From Phenylobacterium parvum (GTDB lineage Bacteria > Pseudomonadota > Alphaproteobacteria > Caulobacterales > Caulobacteraceae), in the NCBI RefSeq assembly GCF_003150835.1, contig NZ_CP029479.1:1302001-1366000 (forward strand): a stretch of 64,000 nt of DNA. Reading direction: 5' to 3'. Shown piece after piece: positions 17,681 to 25,159 of the stretch. Numbering within the stretch: position 1 is the stretch's first letter; each line of letters begins with the position of its first letter. Under the pieces are notes generated by a model, which worked only from the letters and a program-made list of their open reading frames with translations, was not told where the DNA came from and ran no database searches. A program made the position numbers and the translations under genes.

Positions 17681-17986
17681 ATGATCGCGCGCATTTTCCG
17701 TCCGGCGAAGACCGCCATGCAGTCTGGCAAGGCCCGCGCGCGCGACTGGGTCCTGGAGTTCGCCCCGGCCTCCGCAAGAACGCCCGATCCCCTGATGGGG
17801 TGGACCCTGACCGATGATACCAGCGGCCAGGTGCGACTGACCTTCGAGAGCCGCGACGAAGCCGTAGCCTACGCCCAGAAGCTTGGGCTCGCCTTCCAGG
17901 TGACCGAGCCCAAGGCCCCGAAGCGGATTCTCAAGGCCTACGCCGACAACTTCTCCCCCGACCGCAAGCAGCCCTGGACCCACTAG
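17681..17986 (+). CDS. Complex I accessory subunit, NDUFS4 family
   Basis: A 101-residue protein of the ETC complex I conserved-region family, the bacterial counterpart of mitochondrial subunit NDUFS4 (18 kDa), found in alphaproteobacteria. It shows the family pattern ARIFRPAKTAMQSGKARARDW at the start, then WVLEFAP, MGWTLTDDTSGQVRLTFESR, EEAVAYAQKLG-like residues, and the end YADNFSPDRKQPWTH. It should sit on the peripheral arm of NADH:ubiquinone oxidoreductase, facing the cytoplasm. The ATG at 17681 is preceded by GGGGA. It lies alone between two tRNA genes, far from any nuo operon, as is common for this subunit. Confidence 0.92.
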   Translation: MIARIFRPAKTAMQSGKARARDWVLEFAPASARTPDPLMGWTLTDDTSGQVRLTFESRDEAVAYAQKLGLAFQVTEPKAPKRILKAYADNFSPDRKQPWTH

Positions 17987-18005
17987 GGCCGCGCCCGGAA
18001 CCGGA

Positions 18006-18082
18006 GCGCCCGTAGCTCAACCGGATAGAGCATCCGCCTTCTAAGCGGACGGTTGCAGGTTCGAGTCCTGCCGGGCGCGCCA
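18006..18082 (+). tRNA. tRNA-Arg (anticodon TCT)
   Basis: A 77-base cloverleaf. The acceptor stem GCGCCCG pairs with CGGGCGC. The anticodon stem TCCGC/GCGGA encloses CTTCTAA with anticodon TCT. The T arm has GTTCGAGTC, and CCA is encoded at 18080-18082. It begins 19 bases after the NDUFS4 gene with no separate promoter seen, so it may be processed from that transcript. Confidence 0.97.
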
Positions 18083-18101
18083 GGGCGGGGCGGCGGGGAA
18101 G

Positions 18102-18629
18102 ATGCTGGCGTTCAACAACACTTCTGCTCAAGTTGCCCCTTCGTTTCTTGAGGAGGCTGCCTTGCGCAACCACGGTATGGCCATGGCGGCGGGGGCGGCC
18201 GCGCTCCATGTTCCGTTGGCGGAAAACGAATCCTATCGCTGGACGCCGGAGGCCTCCCCGCAGGGGCCGGTGACGGTGATCGGCTCGCGCAGTGACCAGC
18301 GCGTCCTCGTTCTCCGGAATGGAGTCGAGATCGGGCGCTCACGGGCAGAGGTGCCCACCAATGACTTTGAGACGCACGTGCTGACCTATGCGCCGCAGGC
18401 CGACGGGCGGCCGCGCTGGGTGCTGGTTGGGGTCCCTGGGCATGCTGGAGATGATGGACGTCCCCTGGACAGCGGCATCCTGAACCAGCTGCGCCTGCCG
18501 AGGGGCTTTCACGCGGTCGTCGCCGAGGTCATCGTTCCGGGATCCACAGTCCTTGTCACCCAGGCCCCGGTGCTGCCTGACAACCACGGCAAGGGGATGA
18601 CCGTCATGGACAGCGCAGGGGCCCGTTAG
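18102..18629 (+). CDS. Protein resembling an L,D-transpeptidase without active site
   Basis: A 175-residue protein that I cannot assign firmly. Residues 57-81 (VTVIGSRSDQRVLVLRNGVEIG) resemble the first strands of YkuD-type L,D-transpeptidases, and residues 131-155 (LPRGFHAVVAEVIVPGSTVLV) resemble the segment that follows the active site in those enzymes. The expected His and Ser-His-Gly-Cys motif between them is missing; this region instead reads RPRWVLVGVPGHAGDDGRP. No signal peptide is evident, although residues 25-36 are hydrophobic. The ATG at 18102 is preceded by GGGGA, 19 bases after tRNA-Arg. It is either a catalytically dead relative or an unrelated family. Confidence 0.6.
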   Translation: MLAFNNTSAQVAPSFLEEAALRNHGMAMAAGAAALHVPLAENESYRWTPEASPQGPVTVIGSRSDQRVLVLRNGVEIGRSRAEVPTNDFETHVLTYAPQADGRPRWVLVGVPGHAGDDGRPLDSGILNQLRLPRGFHAVVAEVIVPGSTVLVTQAPVLPDNHGKGMTVMDSAGAR

Positions 18630-18640
18630 GCAGCCAGCGG

Positions 18641-19159
18641 CTACTTGGGCGCGGGAACGTCCGCGGGGAAGTCGGGCAGGGGCTTGGCCGTCGCCGGCGG
18701 GCCGATCACATATTTCGCGTGACAGGCGACGCAGGTCTCGTAGAGCCGGCCGCCGGTGTCAAAGACCGCCTGCTTGTCGCGGGAGTCCGCCGCCTTGCGA
18801 GCGTCGAGGGCCCGGGCGGTCATTTCCTGGGCGAAGCGGTTCCATTCCGCCTCCGGAGCGAGGGCCCGGCCCTGGAGCTGGAGTGCGTTCCCCGCCTCGG
18901 CGACGGTGGAAGCGGCGGTGACAAGGGCCTCCCAGCCGGCCTCATCCACCGGGGACAGGTCCTTTTCGCCCCCCTCCGTCAGCTCGACGCCCGCGCCGCG
19001 CCAGAAGACCTGGGCGGCCGGATCGACCACGTGCGCCATGAATTCTGACATGGGCAGAGAGGTGTCGAATTTCACGCCCCCGGCCGGAGCGCCGGTCCCG
19101 CCGGGCCCCGAGCAGGCGGAGAGGGCGACCAGGCCGGCGAGGGCGAGCAGGCGCTTCAT
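18641..19159 (-). CDS. Cytochrome c'-type lipoprotein
   Basis: A 172-residue exported haem protein. The signal ends in LSAC, so Cys16 is probably lipidated. A helical domain follows, and the single haem-binding motif CVACH is at residues 143-147, close to the C-terminus as in class II cytochromes (c' and c556). Such proteins carry electrons or bind nitric oxide in the periplasm; the exact role here is unknown. The start at 19159 has GGGAGGA seven bases upstream; ATG at 19164 is too close to it. The gene follows the aldehyde dehydrogenase by 37 bases on the same strand, so the two may be co-transcribed. Confidence 0.88.
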   Translation of the reverse strand: MKRLLALAGLVALSACSGPGGTGAPAGGVKFDTSLPMSEFMAHVVDPAAQVFWRGAGVELTEGGEKDLSPVDEAGWEALVTAASTVAEAGNALQLQGRALAPEAEWNRFAQEMTARALDARKAADSRDKQAVFDTGGRLYETCVACHAKYVIGPPATAKPLPDFPADVPAPK

Positions 19160-19196
19160 GTCCATTCCTCCCATCCTGTCCGCCTGTGCAGGCGGA

Positions 19197-20603
19197 TCAG
19201 GCCTTGGCCATGTTGATGACGTGCTGCTGGGTGAACTCGGCGAGGCCTTCCTCACCCAGCTCGTTGCCCACGCCCGAGAACTTGGCGCCGCCGAAGGGGA
19301 TGTTGGGGGCCAGTTCCGCGTGCTTGTTGATCCAGACCGTACCGGTGTCCATGCGCCCGGCCAGGTCGAGGGCGCGGTCGAGGTCCTTGGCCCAGATGGA
19401 ACCGCCCAGGCCGTACTCCGAGGCGTTGGCCCGGCGCACGGCGTCCTCGCCGTCCTTGATCTTGATGACCGGCAGGACGGGACCGAACTGCTCCTCGTCC
19501 ACCAGGCGGGCGCCGTCCTCGATGTCGCGGACGATGGTCGGGCGGATGAAGTACCCCTTGCCCTCGGCGCGGCCGCCGCCGGCAATGACCTTACCCTTGG
19601 TCTTGGCGTCCTCGATCAGTCCCAGGACCTTCTCGAACTGGCTCTTGTTCTGGAGCGGGCCAAGGGTCACGCCCTGCTGGAGACCGTCGCCCATCACGGC
19701 GGCGTCGGCCAGCCTGGCCAGTTCGTCGCACATGGCGTCGTAGATGCTCTCGTGGACATAGGCCCGCTTCACCGCGATGCAGACCTGGCCCGAGTTCTGG
19801 AAGGCGGCGCCGAAGATCTTGGGGGCGGCCTCCTTGGGGTCTACGCCGTCGAGGACGATGGCGGCGTCGTTGCCGCCCAGCTCCAGGGTGACGCGCTTCA
19901 GCGCCTCGGCGGCGCCGGCCATGACCTTCTTGCCAGTCTCGGTCGAACCCGTGAAGGACACCTTGCGGATGTCCGGGTGGGCGGTGATGGCGCCGCCCAG
20001 GTCATTGGCGTCGGAGATCACGTTCAGGACGCCGGGGGGCAGGATGTCCTTCACCAGTTCGCCGATGCGCAGGGTCGTCAGGGGTGTGGTGGCGGCGGGC
20101 TTCAGGATCACGGTGTTGCCGGCCAGCAGGGCGGCCGGGACCTTGAAGGCCATCAGGATGATCGGGAAGTTCCAGGGCACGATGGCGCCCACGACCCCGA
20201 GCGGCCGGCGGCGGGAGATGACCTTCCGGGCGTCGGAGTCCTCGATGACCTTCTCGGGCAGGTCGAGGCTGGCGAAGTAGCGGAAGAAGGCGGCCGCTCC
20301 GAAAACCTCGCCCATGGCGTCCTGCAGGGGCTTGCCCTGTTCCTGGACGAGGGTGCGGGACAGGGTCTCCAGGTCGCCCTGGATGGCGTCGGCCATGGCC
20401 AGGAGGGCCTTGCGCCGCTCGTCGATCGGGGTGGCGGCCCAGGCGGGGAAGGCGCGCTTGGCGGCGGCGACGGCCTGGTCCAGCTGGGCCTTGGAGGCGC
20501 GCGGACACTCGACCAGCACCTCTTCGGTCGCCGGGTTGATCACTGACATCGTGGCGTCGCCGTCCAACAGCTGGCCATCGATAAGAAGCTTGTAGGGACC
20601 CAT
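19197..20603 (-). CDS. NAD(P)-dependent aldehyde dehydrogenase
   Basis: A 468-residue aldehyde dehydrogenase that oxidises an unidentified aldehyde to the acid. It has the cofactor segment VPWNFPIILMAFKVPAALL (about residues 143-161), SFTGSTETGK (216-225), the general base Glu241 in LELGGND, and the catalytic Cys275 in FQNSGQVC. Sequence and size fit the broad betaine/aminobutyraldehyde-like group rather than the succinylating class. The ATG at 20603 follows GGGAGGACGAA. The longer frame start adds only 19 non-conserved codons. It precedes the cytochrome c' gene and is divergent from the M20 peptidase across 121 bases. Confidence 0.93.
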   Translation of the reverse strand: MGPYKLLIDGQLLDGDATMSVINPATEEVLVECPRASKAQLDQAVAAAKRAFPAWAATPIDERRKALLAMADAIQGDLETLSRTLVQEQGKPLQDAMGEVFGAAAFFRYFASLDLPEKVIEDSDARKVISRRRPLGVVGAIVPWNFPIILMAFKVPAALLAGNTVILKPAATTPLTTLRIGELVKDILPPGVLNVISDANDLGGAITAHPDIRKVSFTGSTETGKKVMAGAAEALKRVTLELGGNDAAIVLDGVDPKEAAPKIFGAAFQNSGQVCIAVKRAYVHESIYDAMCDELARLADAAVMGDGLQQGVTLGPLQNKSQFEKVLGLIEDAKTKGKVIAGGGRAEGKGYFIRPTIVRDIEDGARLVDEEQFGPVLPVIKIKDGEDAVRRANASEYGLGGSIWAKDLDRALDLAGRMDTGTVWINKHAELAPNIPFGGAKFSGVGNELGEEGLAEFTQQHVINMAKA

Positions 20604-20724
20604 TTCGTCCTCCCGCATAAGGTTGGCGGCACAATGGGGGGATGACGTCGCGCCAATCAAGCCCGGGCTTGCGCGGGTGGGCGGCGGCGGGCCAATCTCC
20701 CTTCCACATCAGGGGAGGCGTTCC

Positions 20725-22038
20725 ATGTTCCTGCGTCTGGCCAGCGGCCTGTTCTGTGCGTTCCTGCTTGCGCTTCCCGCTGCAGCTGCCGGCCTCACGG
20801 GTGTCGAGCGCCGGATGGTCTCGACCGTTGACGCGGGACAGGACCGGCAACTCGCCCTTCTCGAGGAACTCGTCGCCATCAATTCAGGGACCATGAACCT
20901 TCCGGGCGTTGAAGCCGTCGGCAAGCGCGTGGCCCGCGAGTTCGAGGACCTCGGGTTCGAAGTGCGCTGGATTCCCATGGCCGAAGCGGGACGGGCAGGG
21001 CACCTGGTGGCTGTACACAAGGGCGGCGGCGGAGGCCGGCGCATGCTCCTGATCGGACACCTGGACACCGTCTTTGAGCCTGACAGCCCCTTCAAGGGCT
21101 ATGTCCGCTCCGGTGACACGGTCACGGGCCCTGGAGTGAACGACATGAAGGGGGGCATCGTCATCATGATCGGCGCCCTGCGCGCCATGAAGGCGGCGGG
21201 AACCCTCAAGCGCGCCGATGTTACGGTGGTCCTGACGGGAGATGAGGAGCGGGTGGGTCGGCCTGTGGAGATCGCCCGGCGCGACCTGCTGGCCGCTGCG
21301 GAGACCTCGGACGTCGCACTCGACTTCGAAGGCCTCGCCACCGAGGACGGGGCCGACATGGGCTCGATCGCCCGCCGGTCGTCCAACACCTGGACGGTGC
21401 GGGTGAAGGCCAAGCCCGGGCATTCCTCGGGGATCTTCTCCGAGGCGGCGGGATATGGGGCCATCTACGACCTCGCCAGGATCCTCGACGCTTTCCGGGA
21501 ACAGCTTCGCGAACCGAACGCCACCTTCAATGTCGGGCTGGTCCTGGGTGGCTCGGACGCCGCGCTGAATTCCGCCGGGACGGGGGGCAAGGCTTCTGGC
21601 AAGGGCAACATCATCGCTGGCGAGGCCCTCGCCGTGGGCGACCTTCGGACCCTGTCGAATGCGCAGACGCTTCGGATCAAGACGCGCATGGAGACGATCG
21701 TACGCGACAGCCTTCCCGGCGCCCGGGCCAGTCTGGAGTTCTCCGAGGGCTATCCGGCCATGCCGCCGACCGAGGGCTCACGTCGCCTCCTCGGGGAGCT
21801 CAACAAGGTGAATGCGGCCCTGGGATATCCCCAGATGGGTGAGCTGGACCCCCTCAAGCGGGGCGCTGGGGATATCGCCTTCGTGTCTCACCTCGTCGAT
21901 GGCCTGGTGGGCATGGGAGCCAGTGGGGAGGGCGCCCATGCGCCCGGCGAGACGATGGACATTCCCGCCATGCGCCGCCAGACCCGCCGCGCCGCCCTCC
22001 TGATGAGCCGTCTGGCGGACACGCCGAGAACCCGCTGA
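20725..22038 (+). CDS. Exported M20 family metallopeptidase (CPG2-like)
   Basis: A 437-residue zinc peptidase of the glutamate carboxypeptidase (CPG2) type. A signal peptide (about residues 1-22, ending PAAAA) sends it to the periplasm. Metal-site residues are visible: His112 and Asp114 in IGHLDT, Asp140 in GPGVNDMKGG, the Glu174/Glu175 pair in TGDEERVG, and a late His in GEGAHAPGE. The lid domain (about residues 210-325) is present. CPG2-type enzymes release C-terminal glutamate from folates or peptides; the substrate here is unknown. AGGGGAGG precedes the ATG at 20725, and the longer reading from 20623 lacks a start site. Confidence 0.92.
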   Translation: MFLRLASGLFCAFLLALPAAAAGLTGVERRMVSTVDAGQDRQLALLEELVAINSGTMNLPGVEAVGKRVAREFEDLGFEVRWIPMAEAGRAGHLVAVHKGGGGGRRMLLIGHLDTVFEPDSPFKGYVRSGDTVTGPGVNDMKGGIVIMIGALRAMKAAGTLKRADVTVVLTGDEERVGRPVEIARRDLLAAAETSDVALDFEGLATEDGADMGSIARRSSNTWTVRVKAKPGHSSGIFSEAAGYGAIYDLARILDAFREQLREPNATFNVGLVLGGSDAALNSAGTGGKASGKGNIIAGEALAVGDLRTLSNAQTLRIKTRMETIVRDSLPGARASLEFSEGYPAMPPTEGSRRLLGELNKVNAALGYPQMGELDPLKRGAGDIAFVSHLVDGLVGMGASGEGAHAPGETMDIPAMRRQTRRAALLMSRLADTPRTR

Positions 22039-22039
22039 T

Positions 22040-22084
22040 CCCCTCAGTCAGCTTCGCTGGCCGCCCCCCCTTGGGGGAGCAATT
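22040..22084. repeat. Possible REP-like intergenic element
   Basis: The short gap between two convergent genes holds a CAGC-TTCG-CTGG hairpin core followed by a C-run, TT and GGGGGAGCAATT. Its build recalls the CAGTC...GGGGGAG intergenic repeats seen in many alphaproteobacterial genomes. It occurs once in this window, so being a repeat is inferred from memory of such families. It may double as a weak bidirectional terminator. Confidence 0.35.
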
Positions 22085-22103
22085 GTATGTCGTGTTCCCC
22101 GCC

Positions 22104-23267
22104 CTATCCGCGGACGGCCCGATAGGCGGACAGGCCCGTCTCCAGGTCGGCGATGAGGTCGGCCGAATCTTCAAGTCCGACGTGAAGGCGGACGAGCGAG
22201 CCTCCATAATCCTTGCGGAAGCTGCGGACCTTGAGCTGAGGATCGCAGTCGATGGCCAGGCTTTCGTAGCCGCCCCAGGAGAACCCGAGGCCAAAGATCT
22301 CGAGGGCGTCGAGGAGGGCCCCTGTCGCCCCGGTGGGAGCCGGTTTCAACACGAAGGCGAAGAGGCCGCAGGCGCCGCCATAGTCCCGCTTCCACACCCC
22401 ATGGCCTGGGGCGCCCGGTAGGGCGGGGTGCAGGACGGCGGCGACCTCGTCGCGACCGGAGAGCCATCCGGCGACTTCCAACCCGCTCTGGCCGTGGCGA
22501 ACGAGGCGGACATCCAGGGTGCGCAGGCCCCGCAGCATGGCATAGGCGTCCTCTGCGGCCACCGACCAGCCGAGGTCCACCACGCCGGCGTGCAGCCGGG
22601 CGGCCACCTCGGGATCCCGGGCCGCCGCCGAACCCATGAAGGCGTCGGAGTGGCCGCCCACATACTTGGTCAGGGCCTGGATCGAGACGTCCACACCAAG
22701 TTCCAGGGGCTTGAGAAGGTGGCCGGCGCCCCAGGTGTTGTCGATCAGGCTGAGCACGCCCTTGCGCCTCGCCTGGTCCGCGAGGGCGGGGACATCCTGG
22801 ATCTCGAAGCTCAGGGAACCGGGGCTCTCCAGGAAGATTGCCCGGGTCTGCGGGCCCATCAGTTCCGCCACGGCCTCCGGGGCGAGGGTCGGGTCGTAGT
22901 AGCGCGTGCGGACGCCAAAGCGGGCCAGGGTCCGGTCGCAGAACCTCCGGGTAGGCTTGTAGGCGGTGTCCGCCATGAGGAGTTCGTCACCCGCCTGGAG
23001 CACCGCCAGCAGGGCCCCTGCAATGGCCGCCACCCCGCTGGGGTAGAGCTCCACCGCCACGGCCTTCTCGAGATCACAGAGGGCGGCCTTCAGGGCCTCG
23101 TGGGCCTCTAGGCCCGTGCGGCCATAGGTGACGTAGGACTCGTCGTCGTAAAGCGCGGCGGCGTCGGGAAGGAGGACGGTGGATCCCTTCTGGATGACCG
23201 GATTCACGGTTCTCGCCGGAGCTTGGGCAGGCGGCGGAGGATGGATCAGGCGGGAGACGGGTTTCAT
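22104..23267 (-). CDS. metC: Cystathionine beta-lyase
   Basis: A 387-residue PLP enzyme of the Cys/Met metabolism family, cleaving cystathionine to homocysteine, pyruvate and ammonia. The conserved features are YGRTGLEAHEALK near residue 48, YPSGVAAI (75-82), the family LIDNTWG (174-180), and the PLP lysine Lys201 in QALTKYVGGHSDAFMG. Its closeness to MetC rather than MetB or MetZ rests on the TKYVGGHSD pattern and the start NPVIQKGSTVL. The ATG at 23267 overlaps the sseA stop as ATGA, and the 14 codons upstream are a basic artefact. It ends the cysK-sseA-metC run. Confidence 0.91.
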   Translation of the reverse strand: MKPVSRLIHPPPPAQAPARTVNPVIQKGSTVLLPDAAALYDDESYVTYGRTGLEAHEALKAALCDLEKAVAVELYPSGVAAIAGALLAVLQAGDELLMADTAYKPTRRFCDRTLARFGVRTRYYDPTLAPEAVAELMGPQTRAIFLESPGSLSFEIQDVPALADQARRKGVLSLIDNTWGAGHLLKPLELGVDVSIQALTKYVGGHSDAFMGSAAARDPEVAARLHAGVVDLGWSVAAEDAYAMLRGLRTLDVRLVRHGQSGLEVAGWLSGRDEVAAVLHPALPGAPGHGVWKRDYGGACGLFAFVLKPAPTGATGALLDALEIFGLGFSWGGYESLAIDCDPQLKVRSFRKDYGGSLVRLHVGLEDSADLIADLETGLSAYRAVRG

Positions 23268-24112
23268 GCGTCGCCGGTGACGACGTCGCCGCCTTCCGGA
23301 CCTCCCCATTCCGCCCAGGAGCCATCGTAGACCGCGGCCGGATGGCCAAGGACTTCCAGCGCCAGGGCGAGGACGGAGGCCGTGACCCCCGACCCGCAGG
23401 TCGTGATCACCGGTCGGGCGGGATCGACCCCGGCCTCAACAAAGGCTTCGCCAAGCGCCGGGGCTGGTTTCATCCGCCCCTCTGGCGTCAGGAGCCTGTC
23501 GAAAGGCAGGTTCCGGGAGCCCGGCATGTGTCCTGACCGCAGGCCTGGTCGCGGCTCGGGAGCCTCACCCCGGAAGCGGGGCGCGCTGCGGGCGTCAACG
23601 ACCTGGGCGGAACCGTCGGAGAGCGCCCTGCGGACTGCAGCCAGGTCGCGGACCCGTTCCGCCGAGACCCTGGCCTCGACAGCAGCCGGGCGAGGAGGCG
23701 CAGGCGCGGCGGTGTCGACGGGAAACCCGGCCGCCTTCCAGCCTGGCAGGCCGCCGTCGAGCACCTGCACGCGGGGATAGCCCATGACCTTCAGGGTCCA
23801 CCAGGCGCGGGCCGAGGACCGGACGCCAAAGCTGTCGTAGACGACGATCCGGGCTTCCCGGGCCAGGCCCAGGGCTCCCGCCGCCTCCGCAAAGGCCTCG
23901 GGACTGGGAAGCATGTGGGGCAGCCCGCTGGCGGGGTCCGAAACCGCGTCAATGTCGAAGAAGACCGCGCCGGGGATCCGCATGTCCTCGAACTCGGCCC
24001 GGCCCGAACGGCCCTCGGCGGGCAGGAACCAGCTGGCGTCGACCACCCTCAGGTCATCCTGCCCAAGGCGCCCCTCAAGCTCGACGGCGGAAATCAGCGA
24101 GGGATCGCTCAT
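23264..24112 (-). CDS. sseA: 3-mercaptopyruvate sulfurtransferase
   Basis: A 282-residue two-domain rhodanese-fold enzyme that transfers sulfur from 3-mercaptopyruvate to an acceptor. The N-terminal domain is inactive and carries the family marker VVYDSFGVRSSARAWW (about residues 90-105). The C-terminal domain has the catalytic Cys239 in the loop CGSGVTA, which marks mercaptopyruvate rather than thiosulfate sulfurtransferases. The start is the ATG at 24112, overlapping the cysK stop by 4 bases; a GTG three codons upstream is less likely. It sits between a cysteine synthase and a cystathionine lyase gene, so it probably handles cysteine-derived sulfur. Confidence 0.93.
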   Translation of the reverse strand: MSDPSLISAVELEGRLGQDDLRVVDASWFLPAEGRSGRAEFEDMRIPGAVFFDIDAVSDPASGLPHMLPSPEAFAEAAGALGLAREARIVVYDSFGVRSSARAWWTLKVMGYPRVQVLDGGLPGWKAAGFPVDTAAPAPPRPAAVEARVSAERVRDLAAVRRALSDGSAQVVDARSAPRFRGEAPEPRPGLRSGHMPGSRNLPFDRLLTPEGRMKPAPALGEAFVEAGVDPARPVITTCGSGVTASVLALALEVLGHPAAVYDGSWAEWGGPEGGDVVTGDA

Positions 24113-25110
24113 GACAGCCACTCCGGGACCGGCAGTCCCCGCTCGCGCAGGAAGGCCGGGTTGTAGATCTTGCTCTGGTACCGGGCGCCCTGGTCACAGA
24201 GGATGGTGACGATCGTATGCCCGGGCCCCAGGTCCCGGGCCATCCGGATGGCGCCGGCGACATTGATCCCCGTCGAACCGCCCATGATCAGGCCCTCGTG
24301 GGTCGCCAGGTCGTAGATTACCTGGAGCATCTCTTCGTCCGGGACCTGGTAGGGACGATCGACCTTGAGGCCCTCGAGGTTGGCGGTGATGCGGCCCTGG
24401 CCGATGCCCTCGGAGATGGACGTCCCCTCGGCCCGGAGTTCGCCGTGGGCGTACCAGTGATAGAGAGAGGCCCCCATCGGGTCAGCCAGGCCGATCTGCA
24501 CCGAGGCGCTGCGCGACCGGAGGGCTTCGGCCACTCCGGCGAGGGTCCCGCCCGATCCGACAGCGCAGATGAAGCCGTCGATCCGGCCCCCGGTCTCATC
24601 CCAGATCTCGGGGCCCGTCGTCTCCACGTGGGCCTGCCGGTTGGCGACATTGTCAAACTGGTTGGCCCAGACGGCGCCGTTCGGCTCGGTCCGGTTCAGT
24701 TCCTCGGCGAGGCGGCCGGAGTAGCGGACGTAATTGTCCGGGTTGGAGTAGGGGACGGCGTCCACCTCCACCAGCTCGGCGCCAAGCAGGCGGATGGCGT
24801 CCTTCTTCTCCTGGCTCTGGGTGCGCGGGATGACGATGGTCGTGCGGTAGCCCAGGGCCTGCCCGACCATGGCGAGGCCGATGCCGGTATTGCCCGCCGT
24901 GCCCTCGACGATCCGGCCGCCCGGTCGCAGGAGGCCTCGCCTCTCCGCGTCACGGATGATGTAGAGGGCCGCACGGTCCTTGACCGACTGGCCGGGGTTC
25001 ATGAACTCGGCCTTGCCCAGGATCTCGCAGCCCGTCGCCTCGCTGGCGCGGTTTAGCCGGATCAGGGGGGTGCCGCCAATGGCTTCGAGGACGTTTCTGG
25101 CGATGGTCAT
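24109..25110 (-). CDS. cysK: Cysteine synthase, O-acetylserine type
   Basis: A 333-residue fold-type II PLP enzyme making cysteine from O-acetylserine and sulfide. The PLP lysine is Lys44 in NPGQSVKDRAA. The substrate loop reads EGTAGNTGIGLA (about residues 69-80), the phosphate-binding loop is AVGSGGTLAG, and the IMGGSTG segment lies near residue 276. The EGTAGNTG form differs from the EPTSGNTG of Escherichia coli CysK and marks a sub-branch, so some substrate drift is possible. It is the first gene of a tightly overlapped cysK-sseA-metC run, 49 bases after the cfa gene on the same strand. Confidence 0.9.
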   Translation of the reverse strand: MTIARNVLEAIGGTPLIRLNRASEATGCEILGKAEFMNPGQSVKDRAALYIIRDAERRGLLRPGGRIVEGTAGNTGIGLAMVGQALGYRTTIVIPRTQSQEKKDAIRLLGAELVEVDAVPYSNPDNYVRYSGRLAEELNRTEPNGAVWANQFDNVANRQAHVETTGPEIWDETGGRIDGFICAVGSGGTLAGVAEALRSRSASVQIGLADPMGASLYHWYAHGELRAEGTSISEGIGQGRITANLEGLKVDRPYQVPDEEMLQVIYDLATHEGLIMGGSTGINVAGAIRMARDLGPGHTIVTILCDQGARYQSKIYNPAFLRERGLPVPEWLS

Positions 25111-25159
25111 GGCGTCAATCTAGGGCCTCGGCCGGACGCGCGCCACGGGCGAAGCCGCC

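Noticed and set aside
17549-18209. Minus-strand peptides resembling GRRDSNTRPSAP and RPAGLEPATVRLEG
   Set aside because: These are well-known false translations of tRNA genes, here of tRNA-Pro and tRNA-Arg read backwards.
18756-20546. Open frame of 596 codons antisense to the cytochrome c' and aldehyde dehydrogenase genes
   Set aside because: High-GC shadow frame with Gly/Ala/Arg/Val bias and no motifs; the opposite strand encodes clear conserved proteins.
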